In this document: positions 63,202-64,000 of the stretch, piece by piece
How positions within the stretch are numbered: the first letter of the stretch is position 1
How the letters are laid out: each line of letters starts with the position of its first letter
Source of the DNA: Leptidea sinapis
Lineage: Eukaryota; Arthropoda; Insecta; Lepidoptera; Pieridae
Direction of reading: 5' to 3'
DNA length: 64,000 nt
NCBI RefSeq assembly: GCF_905404315.1
Contig: NC_066269.1
Coordinates: forward strand, 16,669,304 to 16,733,303
Translations under genes and position numbers: made by a program
The notes under the pieces: generated by a model
Databases searched by the model: none
What the model saw: only the letters and a program-made list of their open reading frames with translations
What the model was told of the DNA's origin: nothing

Positions 63202-64000
63202 TTTTTTTTTTTTTTTTTTTTTTTAATTTCGCCCTACTTTTTCCCAACCATCAAGCGGTCGGGGTTTTGATCCTAAATTACAGTCGTTACTTACAATATT
63301 TGCTGAAAGTGAATTGACCGTATTTGTTACAATCGTAATATATATATATATATCGTAGAGTTTTAAATTATTGTGTAAATAAGTACACTTCTCATTTATT
63401 ATCTAGAGAGACTGCCGGTTTTTTTTTTTTATTGTTATTTTTTATTTTATTTATTTTTTTTTTTGGTTTTTTTTTTTTTTTTTTTTTTTTTTGTTTTTTA
63501 TATATAGATATATATATATATATATATATTTTTTTCCGGCAGCCCTTTACATGGTTCAAATAAAGATGAAATAATCAAAAGGTTAACATAAATGCTACTT
63601 CGCATACAATACATTTATAACATATAATTAGATATAATAGCATAGAAATGCCTGGTCCATCTATTATCATATAGACAGACATATCAGACAATCTCTTTTT
63701 AGTAAAATCTATGTGCATTTTCTATTCCATAAACTAATAAGAGTACAACCCTTTTGGACAAGCAAAATTCGTTGTACTCATACGCATTACTATTTAATTA
63801 ACTATAAATAAAATATATTTGCTTAAACTAGCTTCACACTTTTAATTTTAATTACTTTTTTAAGATTTAAGTCTTCGTAACCGATATAATATAATAACAA
63901 ATGCTAACTGCTTAATATACAGTGCTATAGAAGCTTTTAAGAACCAAAAATTAATAGAAATAGTACACTCTTTCACCTTTACAATTCTTTACCGCATTAA
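63202..64000 (-). mobile_element. E10: 3' end of another element, no ORF visible
   Basis: Poly-T joins TTAGG exactly as for the other elements, and CCCTAC plus a terminal hairpin follow, so this looks like a 3'UTR. The other elements reach ORF2 within 240-430 bp; here 780 bp pass with no coding frame on either strand. The stretch is AT-rich, with a TA microsatellite (63339-63354), long T runs (63419-63492) and a second TA run (63499-63528). Confidence 0.6.
63243..63263 (-). other. 3'UTR terminal hairpin, E10
   Basis: CCCAACC (63243-63249) pairs with GGTCGGG (63257-63263), with one A/C mismatch, 18 nt from the poly(A) tail. Confidence 0.45.

Overview
The window is a piece of insect-type telomeric DNA. 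Eleven non-LTR retrotransposons (called E0 to E10 here, left to right) are stacked head to tail, each separated from the next by a tract of TTAGG repeats. I see no host gene, tRNA, rRNA or other single-copy sequence. The host is an arthropod, most likely an insect with TTAGG telomeres, but the sequence alone does not say which order.

Every element lies on the minus strand. Each ends in a poly(A) tail (poly-T on the + strand) that runs straight into CCTAA repeats. The TTAGG strand reads left to right in every tract, so the chromosome end should lie to the right. Orientation, junctions and proteins match the TRAS group of telomere-specific elements in the R1 clade, as I know it from silkworm. 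Intact members carry ORF1 (a gag-like protein with three C-terminal zinc knuckles) and ORF2 (AP-type endonuclease, reverse transcriptase, RNase H, C-terminal Cys/His motif).

Layout: E0 (1-1650) is a 5'UTR plus the first codons of ORF1. E1 (1728-8931) and E2 (9044-15959) have intact ORFs. E3, E4 and E5 (16103-39317) are three almost identical 7.8-kb units, with intact ORF1 and an ORF2 carrying the same in-frame TGA. E6 (39350-46485) has an intact ORF2, but its 5' third is inverted. E7 (46738-53753) is intact. E8 (53791-57452) is an E2-family copy with two internal deletions. E9 (57530-63174) has an intact ORF1 but has lost its reverse transcriptase. E10 (63202-64000) is a 3' end with no visible ORF.

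Best leads: (1) the ORF1/ORF2 junction TAYTGCTRAGR is kept in all six coding families, with ORF2 in the +1 frame and usually no possible AUG, which suggests +1 frameshifting or stop-coupled non-AUG restart; (2) E6 has the structure expected from twin priming; (3) E3-E5 look amplified by recombination, since all three tails are exactly 28 T; (4) 5'UTR modules have been exchanged between families, with shared motifs (AGCCCAAACWCGG, paired CACGTG palindromes, YY1-like ATGGCGGC); (5) a 21-23 nt hairpin next to the poly(A) tail keeps its shape while its stem sequence changes.
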